From: Dehalococcoidia bacterium
GTDB lineage: Bacteria; Chloroflexota; Dehalococcoidia; Lucifugimonadales; Lucifugimonadaceae
Direction of reading: 5' to 3'
Length of the DNA: 64,000 bases
Assembly (NCBI GenBank): GCA_022824185.1
Contig: JAJEAU010000019.1
Location: 62,001 to 126,000, forward strand
The notes under the pieces were generated by a model. The model did no database searches, had not been told where the DNA came from, and saw only the letters and a list, made by a program, of their open reading frames with translations. Numbering within the stretch: position 1 is the stretch's first letter; every line of letters starts with the position of its first letter. Made by a program: the position numbers and the translations under genes. This document shows, in pieces, positions 17,698 through 26,164 of this stretch.

Positions 17698-18699
17698 ATG
17701 AGCCTGAGAGTCTCACTGGTTCTCGTAATCGCCGCTTGTTGGATTGCGATCGGGGCGTCGATCGTTGTCAAACAGCTTGGTCAGACTGAACGCGCAGAAC
17801 AGCCGCCGTTCTTCTTCACGCTTTCGCCCGACGACTTGCGCAACATCACGATTACTGGCGGTGAAAACTCTACGTCTTGGCATTACCGCGAAGACGTAAG
17901 ACGCTGGTATTTCGATGACCACAAAGACGTCCCGACGGCGCTTTTCCGTTGGGGTGGTATCACGCAACTTCTCGGCGGACCAAGGTCGCAGCGGGAACTC
18001 AAGAAAACGATAGACAACCCTGAACTGTACGGTTTGGATGATCCGTCGCTGACGATAACGGTGCAGCTACGTGACGGTCGCGAGTTGACGGTTGAGATGG
18101 GCAATCTCACGCCGGATGGCGGCGCCAACTACGCGCGGCAGTCTGGATACGAAGAGCTTTACACGGTTGACTACACCTGGGGCGAAGTGATGCTTCGCCT
18201 TGTGAACGAACCGCCGTACCCTGAGTGGTTCTATACGATGAACCCCGACGAAGCGACGGAGGTGTTGCTTTTCGAGGGCAACGAGGTGACTTCGGGCTAC
18301 GGTCTCGACGACGACGTCAACGAGTGGTTCGTTTGTGACCTGCCGGCGGGTGATCCGCCTTGTGCTGGCACTGTGCAGGCGGATGTCGACGTTCTCACGG
18401 ACTACCTGAATCACTTCGGCAATCCGGTGATTGACGGTGCTGAGGAATTGAATGTGACCGATCCCGCAGCATACGAGCCATACGGCGTCGGTCGGGACGC
18501 GCCCTATGTTCACATTCGTCGGGAAGTCGAAGTCAGAGAGTTGCTGACCGAGGTCTACCGGACTTCAATGATCATCGGCGATGTGACCCCCGATGGCAAT
18601 TACCGGTACGCGGTCGCCAACGAGACTCAGGACATCATCCGGGTGGACAAGGAATGGGCGGACAAAATGCTGACGTGGTTCGAGCTTAACCGGCAGTAG
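17698..18699 (+). CDS. DUF4340 domain protein, exporter-associated
   Basis: Last gene of the Gld-like operon. It has an N-terminal membrane anchor (SLVLVIAACWIAIGASIVV), then the DUF4340 pattern: LSPDDLRNITITGG, WGGITQLLGGPRSQRELKKT, LYGLDDPSLTITVQLRDGRE, MGNLTPDGGANYARQ. 333 residues. DUF4340 proteins are often found beside GldG-like proteins, so it is probably a membrane-anchored partner of that complex. This is a context inference; no catalytic motif is visible. Confidence 0.85.
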   Translation: MSLRVSLVLVIAACWIAIGASIVVKQLGQTERAEQPPFFFTLSPDDLRNITITGGENSTSWHYREDVRRWYFDDHKDVPTALFRWGGITQLLGGPRSQRELKKTIDNPELYGLDDPSLTITVQLRDGRELTVEMGNLTPDGGANYARQSGYEELYTVDYTWGEVMLRLVNEPPYPEWFYTMNPDEATEVLLFEGNEVTSGYGLDDDVNEWFVCDLPAGDPPCAGTVQADVDVLTDYLNHFGNPVIDGAEELNVTDPAAYEPYGVGRDAPYVHIRREVEVRELLTEVYRTSMIIGDVTPDGNYRYAVANETQDIIRVDKEWADKMLTWFELNRQ

Positions 18700-18759
18700 T
18701 TGCGCTCGAGGTTTCGTGGCCTCGAAATGAGATCGGTTGGGTGGTGTCGCTTTACGGTT

Positions 18760-19929
18760 TCAACGCGAACGCACGCGTTGGCGACGCATCGCAAATGTGA
18801 CGGTTCCGGAAACGATCAACGTTATACCGATCATTAACGCCCACACCAATGGCGGCGTAGAAGCGGGTGACACTCCACCCGTTGCGGGCAGTACGGCGGT
18901 GTCTTCGTCTTCTTCCGGCAATGCGGGCGGTACGCCGGGGATTGCCGCCGCTACGTTAACGGGTAGCGTGCTCGTGTATCCACAGACGGCAAGGGCGGGT
19001 GCGACTCGAACATCGGATGTCATGGCGGTCAACGAGACTCCGTCGTCGCTGACGGCAACCATTTGAACCTCGGCGATATTCCCTAGGAGCATCTCTGGGA
19101 GGGGGACGCAAATGGTCGCGACGTCGTTGAGCTTGTAGGACGTTGCGGAGGATTGGCCGGAGTCGATGACCGCGACCGAGTAAATGGCACCGCTTAGGGT
19201 GAAACGATGACCCGACATGCCTGCGTTTGAGGCGGCGCCGTTTTCGTACATGCGAACGCCGATGTATTCTCCGTTAGGCACTACTCCGGCTTCGGCGTTG
19301 ATCGAGAACCTTTCGCCATCGAACGAACCGCCGCCCTCAGGGGTGAACACCTCGTAGTTGTTGCCATCGGAGTCGGTCAGGACGGTCGGGATGGGACCGG
19401 GCGGGTTCACTGCGGCACTGGCGCTGGAACCATCGCCGGCGCCGATTCGAACCGTTATCGAGAATGAAGTGGAACACGTTCCTCGACAGTTGTCACTGGT
19501 GGACACGGACACGGTGTAGTTGCCCGGTCGATCGGGCGTCGTGTAGCGGACCGTTGTGTTGCCTTCCTCGTTACGTGGAAGTTCCCCGTCGGTTGCAGAC
19601 CAGTTGAAGACCACGTCGGAACCTAAGCTCTGGTCGCGTACGTTTTGGAGGCCAATGACGTTGATCGAGAGGGAGATCGTGATGCCGGGGTCGACGTTGA
19701 GATTCCTGACCGAAGGCGTGATCTCTTTGATCAGGCCGGTCGGTTCCGGTGTGGGTGTTGGATTTCCTTGGGCGCGCACTTGATTCTCGCCAGACAGCAC
19801 TGCGGCGGCAAGGAAGATGGTGGCATAGATTGCCGCCACAATCATGACGGTTGCGAAAGATCTGCGAATCGCCGACTTCGTTGGGATGTGTGGACGTAGC
19901 GTCATGTTGGTGTTCCCTTTCGTCTCCAC
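18760..19929 (-). CDS. Secreted cell-surface protein with LPxTG-type C-terminal sorting signal
   Basis: The N-terminus has a long signal peptide (SFATVMIVAAIYATIFLAAA) ending near VRAQG. A TPTPEPTG linker leads to an immunoglobulin/PKD-like beta region (SDVVFNWSATDGELPRNEEG; YTTPDRPGNYTVSVSTS) and a second domain of unknown type. The C-terminus reads VLPATGGVSPAS, then the hydrophobic WALMIGITLIVSGTVTFAM and a basic tail RRQRVRSR. That is the LPxTG + helix + positive tail layout of sortase substrates. No sortase gene is in the window. It is transcribed toward the Gld-like operon, which ends 60 bases away. Confidence 0.75.
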   Translation of the reverse strand: METKGNTNMTLRPHIPTKSAIRRSFATVMIVAAIYATIFLAAAVLSGENQVRAQGNPTPTPEPTGLIKEITPSVRNLNVDPGITISLSINVIGLQNVRDQSLGSDVVFNWSATDGELPRNEEGNTTVRYTTPDRPGNYTVSVSTSDNCRGTCSTSFSITVRIGAGDGSSASAAVNPPGPIPTVLTDSDGNNYEVFTPEGGGSFDGERFSINAEAGVVPNGEYIGVRMYENGAASNAGMSGHRFTLSGAIYSVAVIDSGQSSATSYKLNDVATICVPLPEMLLGNIAEVQMVAVSDDGVSLTAMTSDVRVAPALAVCGYTSTLPVNVAAAIPGVPPALPEEDEDTAVLPATGGVSPASTPPLVWALMIGITLIVSGTVTFAMRRQRVRSR

Positions 19930-20053
19930 GATAGACGTCGCGGAACCTCAAACTCCAAAATGGGCGCGTACATTGGCCCAGATGCCTAGAAGTCTACCAG
20001 TCTGGCACGAGGCGAGAGGCGGTGTTACTCCAGCACTAAATAGTCTATTTCCA

Positions 20054-20074
20054 CGCCAATTTGGGCAATTGGCG
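20054..20074. repeat. Perfect inverted repeat downstream of the VWA gene
   Basis: CGCCAATT and AATTGGCG are separated by 5 bases (TGGGC). It lies between the LPxTG gene start and the end of the VWA gene, 37 bases beyond the VWA stop. There is no T-run, so it may be an operator for the LPxTG gene rather than a terminator. Confidence 0.45.
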
Positions 20075-20110
20075 GAATCTCATCTCGAGAGGTAACGGCG
20101 ATGCACCCTG

Positions 20111-23100
20111 TTAGGTCGTCAACCGCTTGTAGAGCATCAGCAGCCGTTGAGGCAGGAGGCTCACGTCGGGGAGGACTTCGTAGTTGAAGTCGTCCATCAT
20201 GACTTTCAGGTAGTCGTGGCCCTGCTTGTCGACGGTCAGGCAGAACGGGACGATACCCTCTCGACGGGCTTCCATCAACGCCATGCGGGTGTCGTGGACG
20301 GCGTATTCCTTCTCAACACCTTCACGACTGTAGCCGCGGTCTTGCGGGCGACCGTCAGAGATCAGGAAAAGGAAGCGGGAGCGTGAATCTTGATTCGCCA
20401 ATTTCTGCGTTGCGTGTCGGATCGACGGGCCCATGCGTGTGGCGTGGAGGGGGGCTATGCGATCGATGCGGCGCGGAATCTCTTCGGTGAATTTCTCGTC
20501 GAGGTCTTTGATGACGTAGAACTCGACGTTCTCGCGTCCGTAGCCCGAGAAGCCGTAAATGCCGTAGTCGTCACCCAAGGTTTCAAGTGCGTTGATCAGA
20601 AGGACCACGCCCTCTTTCTCGACATCGACAATGCGTTTGTAGGACTTGCGAAGGCCTTCGGTTCGGCGGGAGCGGAGCCAAACCATGTATTCGACCGGAT
20701 CGTCCGGCGCGCCCCAGTCGTCGTTCGGGCGCTTGGCTTCTTCGATGGCCTCGGCTGTAGAGGCAGACATGTCGAGAAGGAACGCCACCGCAACGGACCG
20801 TTCGGTTTTGTTTCGACGCCAATAGATTTTTTCGTCGGGAGTAGAACCGACGCGGAGGTCGATGACTGCTTCCAGCATCGGGTCGAAATCGAGTTCTTCA
20901 CCGTCTTCTAGCCGCTTCTGCTTGCGATACATCTCCGGCATCACGAGCTCGAACTGCTTCTTGATCGTCGTCAAGAGTGATGCGCGTTCGATGAGCGTGT
21001 CCCGGTAGAAACTGACGTCGCCGCTGCTCATCTCCTTCTCGTGCACCATGCACCATCGAGGGCGATATTCGTTGGCGCGGAAGTCCCACTCGTCGTAGAC
21101 GTACTGATCGGGAGCAGACGGCGTTAGGGGGCCGCCTTCCTCGTCGACGTGCTGCATCGGTCCCGACGGCTGGCTCTGCGCTTGCGGGTCGCGGCGTTGC
21201 ATCTCTTTGAGGAGGTTTTCGAGCATCTCGGCGAGTTCTGGCGACATTTCTTCGCCGTCTTGGCCTTCTTGGATGTCGATGTCCGCCGAGTTCTTCATCA
21301 TCTCCTGAAGCTGCTCTTGAGTCAGCGGTGTCATCTCGCCAGTTTCGTCTTCGCCGAACTCACCGCCCTCCATCATCTGCATCTGCGCTTGCGACAAGAG
21401 TTGGGAAAGCTCTGGTTTGAACTCGCCTCGGTAGTCGACCTCTTGGGGCGAGGAGTAGTCTTGGTCGTCGCCCTCTTCAATGTCCTCGGGTTCTTCGGCG
21501 TTTTCGTCTTCGCCGACGCCTTCGCCGGGTTGCATCGACTCAATGAACGCTTGGATCATTCCCTGGAGATCCTGCTCATCCTCACCGTCGCCGTCCTGCT
21601 CGTCGTCTTCCTCGTCATCATCGAGGTCTTCGAACTCGTCTTCGTTGAGTTCCTCGTTGCGGACCTCGGTCAGCCAAGCGCAGGCGCGAATGGTCGCTTC
21701 GGCGGCGTCTTCGACTAGTGCGTAATCTCGCTGCATCAGACGGATCAATCGCCTTAGTTTTCGGGCGACCTCCATGTGACGTTTGGGGGCGACGAGGTCG
21801 GTCGATTGACCTAGGCTGATGCGGATCATGAATTCGACCAATGCTTCCCGGGCGGGGAGTTCCGTCATGTCCGGGCGAGAGCCTAGGGCGTCATCCTGAA
21901 CCGACTTGAAGCTGACCGCGAGACCTCGGTAGGCGTCCATGACATTCGAGTCGACGCGTGTGCTTTCGAAGATAGTGAAGACGTCGTTGCCGAGCTTTCG
22001 ATCGGGGAAGAGATCGAAGAATCGGCTCATGGGGATCGATGCGTGACCGTCTGGTTCCGGATTTTCGACGGCACCGTTGGTTGATGCCGCGGTCTCCGGT
22101 TCCGGTTTCTCTTCAATCTCGCTTGGGATGGCTTCGAGTGCCGATCCGTTTGACGTGGCGAGCTGTGATCGAAGGTCTGTGAACATCGTCGAAGGCCGTT
22201 CAAAGCTGAAGCGGAAAGAGCCGAATTCGATGTGCCCGGTCTGATGCGTCGAAATCACCTTGTAGAAAGCGAAGTTTCGATCTTTGCTCGGGTGACGGTT
22301 GATGACTTTCGGCAGATAGATCGTCGTTCCTTCGGTTGTGGGCAACTCCCCTTGGAACCAGCCGATGTTTTTGTCCACCAACTGCTGCGCCGCCTGGACC
22401 TCGATTTCTTGACCAGCCAACATGCGGCAGTACATTCGGATGATCTCACGAACGCGATCGAGTTCGACGCTTGATGACAGTGCGTCAAGGACCTCGTGAG
22501 AGTAGCTGGATTCGTTCTTGAAGTAGGCTTCCGATGCGCCTTCGTTTTCGGCCATCAGCTGCATACCGCGGCTGTGCCATTCGACCATTTGCGGAAAGGT
22601 CACGCGTTCGAGGACGCGCGGGCCGGTGGTCAGAAATGCGGAAGACGCCTCCGCCGATCCTTCGGCAGCGATGCGATGGGTCAAGTCGATCAATGTGTCG
22701 CGCCATTCGTGACCGACTCCGCCGATCGCCCTGGCACCGTCGCGCATCACCTTAGCGGGGTCGATCCCTTCCTGGGTAGACAAGCGATTCACAAGCGAGA
22801 TGAAGCTCGAACGCTGCTCGCGCGGCATCTCGACGAGGGAAAATTGAGCTGCCTCGAACATGGGTTGAACGTGCCGCCAAGAGTTTTTGGCGACGGTGTT
22901 CGACAGGCCGATGAACGCGCCTGCATCCCTGCCAAGTTTCGGAAACAGCTCCCCGCCTTTTTCTAGAGCGTCGCCCGACATGTCGTAAGAGCGATGCGAC
23001 ACTTCTTCCAGGAACTCTGAGAACCGGCGCAACTCGTCGAACGAGAGCGATTCGAGCAGATCCGGGGTTGCTTCGAACAACTTGCAGGCGAGTGCCGACG

Positions 23101-23515
23101 ACTTCCAAGTGCCGCGATAGAGTGCTCGGCACGATTGCGCCCAGTCGCTGATGTAACGCGGTCGCAATCTTTGGATTGCCGCCGGGCTAGCTCGGAAATA
23201 AGCTACGGCGAGACTGGGGGATGCAGTGCACAGTTGATCGCCGATCTTCACCCAACTGATGAACTGCCCTGCCGGCAACTGGCGCTGCACCATTGGCGAG
23301 GCATTGAACAGTTCCGCCCCGGCTTCCCAAGACCTGACGGTGCGTTTCGAGATCAAAAGGCCGAGTTGCGCCCAGTCGTCGAGTTTGTCGTCCGCCAACC
23401 TGCCGGTTAGCGCGTCCCTAGCGCGGTCGAAATTCGCTTGCACAGGCGACGGGAAGCTTTCCAGTTCCGCGCGCACGTTCATCATGGTCTGTTCGCTATT
23501 TTTGGGCGTGTTCAT
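20111..23515 (-). CDS. Large von Willebrand factor A protein (NorD/CbbO-like) with helical-repeat N-terminus
   Basis: At 1134 residues this is far longer than typical NorD or CbbO. The first ~350 residues look like degenerate helical repeats with a Trp/Gly and 'SP' rhythm (FISWVKIGDQLCTASPSLAV; YISDWAQSCRALYRG). A very acidic stretch follows around residues 620-680 (DEFEDLDDDEEDDEQDGDGE). The C-terminal VWA domain has the metal site FLLDMSASTAEA near 915, the threonine in ATRMGPSIRHATQ and LFLISDGRPQDRG. Such proteins pair with MoxR-type ATPases as metal-insertion or complex-remodelling chaperones; the MoxR partner is two genes upstream in the same operon. Its client is not visible here. Confidence 0.85.
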   Translation of the reverse strand: MNTPKNSEQTMMNVRAELESFPSPVQANFDRARDALTGRLADDKLDDWAQLGLLISKRTVRSWEAGAELFNASPMVQRQLPAGQFISWVKIGDQLCTASPSLAVAYFRASPAAIQRLRPRYISDWAQSCRALYRGTWKSSALACKLFEATPDLLESLSFDELRRFSEFLEEVSHRSYDMSGDALEKGGELFPKLGRDAGAFIGLSNTVAKNSWRHVQPMFEAAQFSLVEMPREQRSSFISLVNRLSTQEGIDPAKVMRDGARAIGGVGHEWRDTLIDLTHRIAAEGSAEASSAFLTTGPRVLERVTFPQMVEWHSRGMQLMAENEGASEAYFKNESSYSHEVLDALSSSVELDRVREIIRMYCRMLAGQEIEVQAAQQLVDKNIGWFQGELPTTEGTTIYLPKVINRHPSKDRNFAFYKVISTHQTGHIEFGSFRFSFERPSTMFTDLRSQLATSNGSALEAIPSEIEEKPEPETAASTNGAVENPEPDGHASIPMSRFFDLFPDRKLGNDVFTIFESTRVDSNVMDAYRGLAVSFKSVQDDALGSRPDMTELPAREALVEFMIRISLGQSTDLVAPKRHMEVARKLRRLIRLMQRDYALVEDAAEATIRACAWLTEVRNEELNEDEFEDLDDDEEDDEQDGDGEDEQDLQGMIQAFIESMQPGEGVGEDENAEEPEDIEEGDDQDYSSPQEVDYRGEFKPELSQLLSQAQMQMMEGGEFGEDETGEMTPLTQEQLQEMMKNSADIDIQEGQDGEEMSPELAEMLENLLKEMQRRDPQAQSQPSGPMQHVDEEGGPLTPSAPDQYVYDEWDFRANEYRPRWCMVHEKEMSSGDVSFYRDTLIERASLLTTIKKQFELVMPEMYRKQKRLEDGEELDFDPMLEAVIDLRVGSTPDEKIYWRRNKTERSVAVAFLLDMSASTAEAIEEAKRPNDDWGAPDDPVEYMVWLRSRRTEGLRKSYKRIVDVEKEGVVLLINALETLGDDYGIYGFSGYGRENVEFYVIKDLDEKFTEEIPRRIDRIAPLHATRMGPSIRHATQKLANQDSRSRFLFLISDGRPQDRGYSREGVEKEYAVHDTRMALMEARREGIVPFCLTVDKQGHDYLKVMMDDFNYEVLPDVSLLPQRLLMLYKRLTT

Positions 23516-23565
23516 CTCAGTATCGAGTTCGTTGATTGGTCATTGGGCTGAGAAGGTTTTGAGAT

Positions 23566-23895
23566 CTACAGCCAACCTGCCGATGTTATCAGCGCCCACA
23601 GCGCCAACGCCCCTATACCCACAAGTGCTTCAACCCAACGATCCGTCCGCCGACCCACCCTTCGTTTCAATATGACCATGACGACGACAGCTAAAACCAA
23701 TGCCGCCACGATGTCGAGACGACCCGAAAACCGAAAGTCTGCGAAGGTGTCGAGACCCAAAACCAAGATGAGATTCGCAGCCGCTCCAAGAACGGCGGCA
23801 CCAGCGCCGATCGCGACACTCGCTCCGAAACTCGCTTTCGGATGATCCCATTCGTCGCGTTCGTCGACGTGTCTATCTGACCAGCGGTGGTTCAT
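23566..23895 (-). CDS. Small three-helix membrane protein
   Basis: A 109-residue product with a polar start (MNHRWSDRHVDERDEWDHPK) and three hydrophobic segments: GASVAIGAGAAVLGAAANLI, LDIVAALVLAVVVMVIL and VEALVGIGALALWALITSAG. Basic residues between helices 2 and 3 (KRRVGRRTDR) suggest that loop is cytoplasmic. The start overlaps the NUDIX stop by four bases and the VWA gene follows 50 bases later, so it belongs to this operon. No family recognised. Confidence 0.65.
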   Translation of the reverse strand: MNHRWSDRHVDERDEWDHPKASFGASVAIGAGAAVLGAAANLILVLGLDTFADFRFSGRLDIVAALVLAVVVMVILKRRVGRRTDRWVEALVGIGALALWALITSAGWL

Positions 23896-24524
23896 TTCGT
23901 TTGAGCAGATTCGGGCGGAGCAAGGAGGGAGACTGTGTTATGAATTATTCTCGCCGTCGCCCCCCAGATAATCTTGCCTTCGTGTTCGATGGCGTCCCAA
24001 TCGCGGGTGATGTCGCTGCGCATCAAGGTTATCTGGCGTCGCGCAGAAGCATTGGCCAATCGGCTAATCGGGATGTACGCGATGTCATCTACTTCTTCCG
24101 CGGCGAGCACTAAGCGTGCATTGTCGCACAACCGCCCTGCGAACGGTGAGACTTCAAACCCTGTTCCCGTTATTACCTTAGGGAGCGGCCCCCAAGTCTC
24201 GATCAGGGAGTCTGGAACTCCGATCTCCTCATGCGTTTCGCGCAGCGCGGTCGCGAGCAGAGAATCGTCGATAGGCTCGGCGACGCCTCCTGGAAACGCC
24301 CATTCGGTTCGATGGTTGCCTCTGTGAGCGGCACGACGGATCAACAGCATAGTAGCCTCGCCTCGACGCACGGAAAACAGAACTGTGACGGCTGCTTGTT
24401 TGCTTGGCGTTCCCGGATCCAACCCTTCGGGCGGTGCCGTTTCACCCGGAATGTCGTTAATCTCAGGCCGAGTCAGTCTGCGTTTGGCATGTGCCATGAA
24501 CTCGGATGCCGGTGCAGTGATCAC
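23892..24524 (-). CDS. NUDIX hydrolase, CoA pyrophosphatase-like
   Basis: The NUDIX box is visible as GGVAEPIDDSLLATALRETH followed by EEIGV, preceded by WAFPG. The arrangement is close to the NudL/CoA diphosphatase group, which cleaves CoA to phosphopantetheine and 3',5'-ADP. 210 residues. Start and stop each overlap a neighbour by four bases (MoxR ATPase upstream, membrane protein downstream), so translation is coupled. The dephospho-CoA kinase gene two positions upstream makes a CoA link plausible, but NUDIX substrates are hard to predict. Confidence 0.83.
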   Translation of the reverse strand: MITAPASEFMAHAKRRLTRPEINDIPGETAPPEGLDPGTPSKQAAVTVLFSVRRGEATMLLIRRAAHRGNHRTEWAFPGGVAEPIDDSLLATALRETHEEIGVPDSLIETWGPLPKVITGTGFEVSPFAGRLCDNARLVLAAEEVDDIAYIPISRLANASARRQITLMRSDITRDWDAIEHEGKIIWGATARIIHNTVSLLAPPESAQTK

Positions 24525-25414
24525 GGAAATATCGAGGAAACTACCTCGTCAATGCTGCGTTGCACCTGCGCGTCATCCGTGATGCCCCAAGTCACAGCGA
24601 CTTGGCACGCTCGACGTGGGCTGATGCCTTCGTTGATCAACTTGGCAGCATAGATGAGGACACGGGTGCTCGCGCCTTCTTCCAACCCATGCTCGCGCAA
24701 GTTGCGGATTTTACCGCCGAGGGCAGCAAGAAGCCCGGCGTTCTCTTCGTCGCAATCGGCTTCGTGGGCGATGATCGTCGCCTCGTGTTCCTCGTCCGGG
24801 AAATCGAACTCAAGGGCGACGAAACGCTGTCTAGTGCTGTGTTTTAGGTCTTTGACGGCGTTCTGATAGCCGGGGTTGTATGACACGACGAGCAAGAAGC
24901 CTTCCGCGGCGTCGATAACCAGTCCAAGTTTGTCGATAGTCAGAGTGCGTCGGTGGTCGGTGAGGGGGTGAATGATGACGGTGGTGTCTTTTCGGGCTTC
25001 GACCACCTCGTCCAAGTAACAGATGCCGCCTGACTTCACGGCGCGTGTAAGCGGGCCATCCTGCCAGCGAGTGCCGTCCCGGTCGAGAAGGTACCGACCG
25101 ATGAGATCGGAAGCCGTCAAGTCTTCGTGACACGCTACGGTCACCAATGGCAGCGAGACGGGATGACCGTTGCTGCTGGCATCGACCTTGGGGCTTGGCT
25201 TGGCGACTGTCAACTGTTCGCCCAATCGCCAAGACATGTGCTCGACAAATCGCGTCTTGCCGGTACCGGTCGGGCCTTTGAGCAACACAGGCACACGTTG
25301 GTGATACGCGGCCTCGAAAATCTCGATTTCGTCCGCCAAGGGCAGGTAGTAAGGCTCGTCGCTGAGGACGTATTCCTCGATGATCGTTTGGTTGTACATT
25401 TGCTCAGTCGCCAT
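24521..25414 (-). CDS. MoxR-family AAA+ ATPase (NorQ/CbbQ-like)
   Basis: AAA+ chaperone ATPase, the usual partner of NorD/CbbO-type VWA proteins. It has Walker A GPTGTGKTRFVEHMS, the CbbQ/NorQ-type segment TVACHEDLTASDLIGRYLL, and Walker B with GGICYLDEVVEARKD. LVVSYNPGYQNAVKDLKHST holds sensor 1 and the arginine finger region. The frame is open to a GTG at 25456 inside coaE, but ATG 25414 (MATEQMYNQTIIEEY) is preferred since it lies 17 bases past the coaE stop and gives the usual N-terminus. The stop overlaps the NUDIX start by four bases. Confidence 0.88.
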   Translation of the reverse strand: MATEQMYNQTIIEEYVLSDEPYYLPLADEIEIFEAAYHQRVPVLLKGPTGTGKTRFVEHMSWRLGEQLTVAKPSPKVDASSNGHPVSLPLVTVACHEDLTASDLIGRYLLDRDGTRWQDGPLTRAVKSGGICYLDEVVEARKDTTVIIHPLTDHRRTLTIDKLGLVIDAAEGFLLVVSYNPGYQNAVKDLKHSTRQRFVALEFDFPDEEHEATIIAHEADCDEENAGLLAALGGKIRNLREHGLEEGASTRVLIYAAKLINEGISPRRACQVAVTWGITDDAQVQRSIDEVVSSIFP

Positions 25415-25431
25415 TTGGAATCCAATCGGTG

Positions 25432-26028
25432 TTACTGGGTTGCGATCATTTCCCACAACTTGGTGACACGCCTTTCTAGCTGGGCCAAATCACCGTCGTT
25501 ACAGATAGTTTCGTCCGCTCGTCTGATCCTGATATCGGGATTAATTTGGGCGTTGATGCGTCGCTGCGCTTCGTGTTCCGGCATGCCCGTAGATTTCGAG
25601 ATGCGCGCCAACCTTTGATGATACGACGATTCGACAGTCCACACGTTATCTGCCAGGTCTTCCCATCCCGCTTCAAACAGCACCGCGGCTTCGAGCACCG
25701 TCAGTCCGACGCCGTTCGCAGCGTTGTCGGCCAACATGTCGGTGATCATGTCGCGGATCCGCACCCAGACGATTGATTCGAGTTTTCGCCGTTTCTTTGG
25801 ATCTGAAAACACGATACCGCCCAACGCCTTCCGATCAATCTCGCCATCTTCCGCTACGACCCCATTCCCAAACGCCTCGACCACCTCTGCAAAGCCCGGT
25901 GTGCCTTTGGCATATGCCATATGGCCAAGGAGATCCGCCTTGATCGTTTCAGCCCCTAACCGTTCCAAGATGTTGACGGTTTCCGTTTTGCCAGCCCCGA
26001 TACCCCCTGTTACAGCTATGGTGATCAT
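25432..26028 (-). CDS. coaE: Dephospho-CoA kinase
   Basis: Last step of coenzyme A synthesis: ATP-dependent 3'-phosphorylation of dephospho-CoA. The P-loop is at the very start (MITIAVTGGIGAGKTETVNI), followed by the substrate segment ETIKADLLGHMAY and the lid region VFSDPKKRRKLESIV. The open frame extends 40 codons further upstream, but ATG 26028 has a ribosome site (AGGAACCGTCG) and gives the normal ~199-residue length. It is the first gene of the operon with the MoxR ATPase, NUDIX and VWA genes and is divergent from selA. Confidence 0.93.
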   Translation of the reverse strand: MITIAVTGGIGAGKTETVNILERLGAETIKADLLGHMAYAKGTPGFAEVVEAFGNGVVAEDGEIDRKALGGIVFSDPKKRRKLESIVWVRIRDMITDMLADNAANGVGLTVLEAAVLFEAGWEDLADNVWTVESSYHQRLARISKSTGMPEHEAQRRINAQINPDIRIRRADETICNDGDLAQLERRVTKLWEMIATQ

Positions 26029-26164
26029 CGACGGTTCCTGCAGAGATCGAAAGCAACGGCTTTGCGAACTCCGCAAGTAGAATATTTTACCACTTCGTAA
26101 ACCGCTGATTACGGAAGAGTCTGCTACGAAATCCGACCCTGTCGCCAATAATCGAACGATTCAT

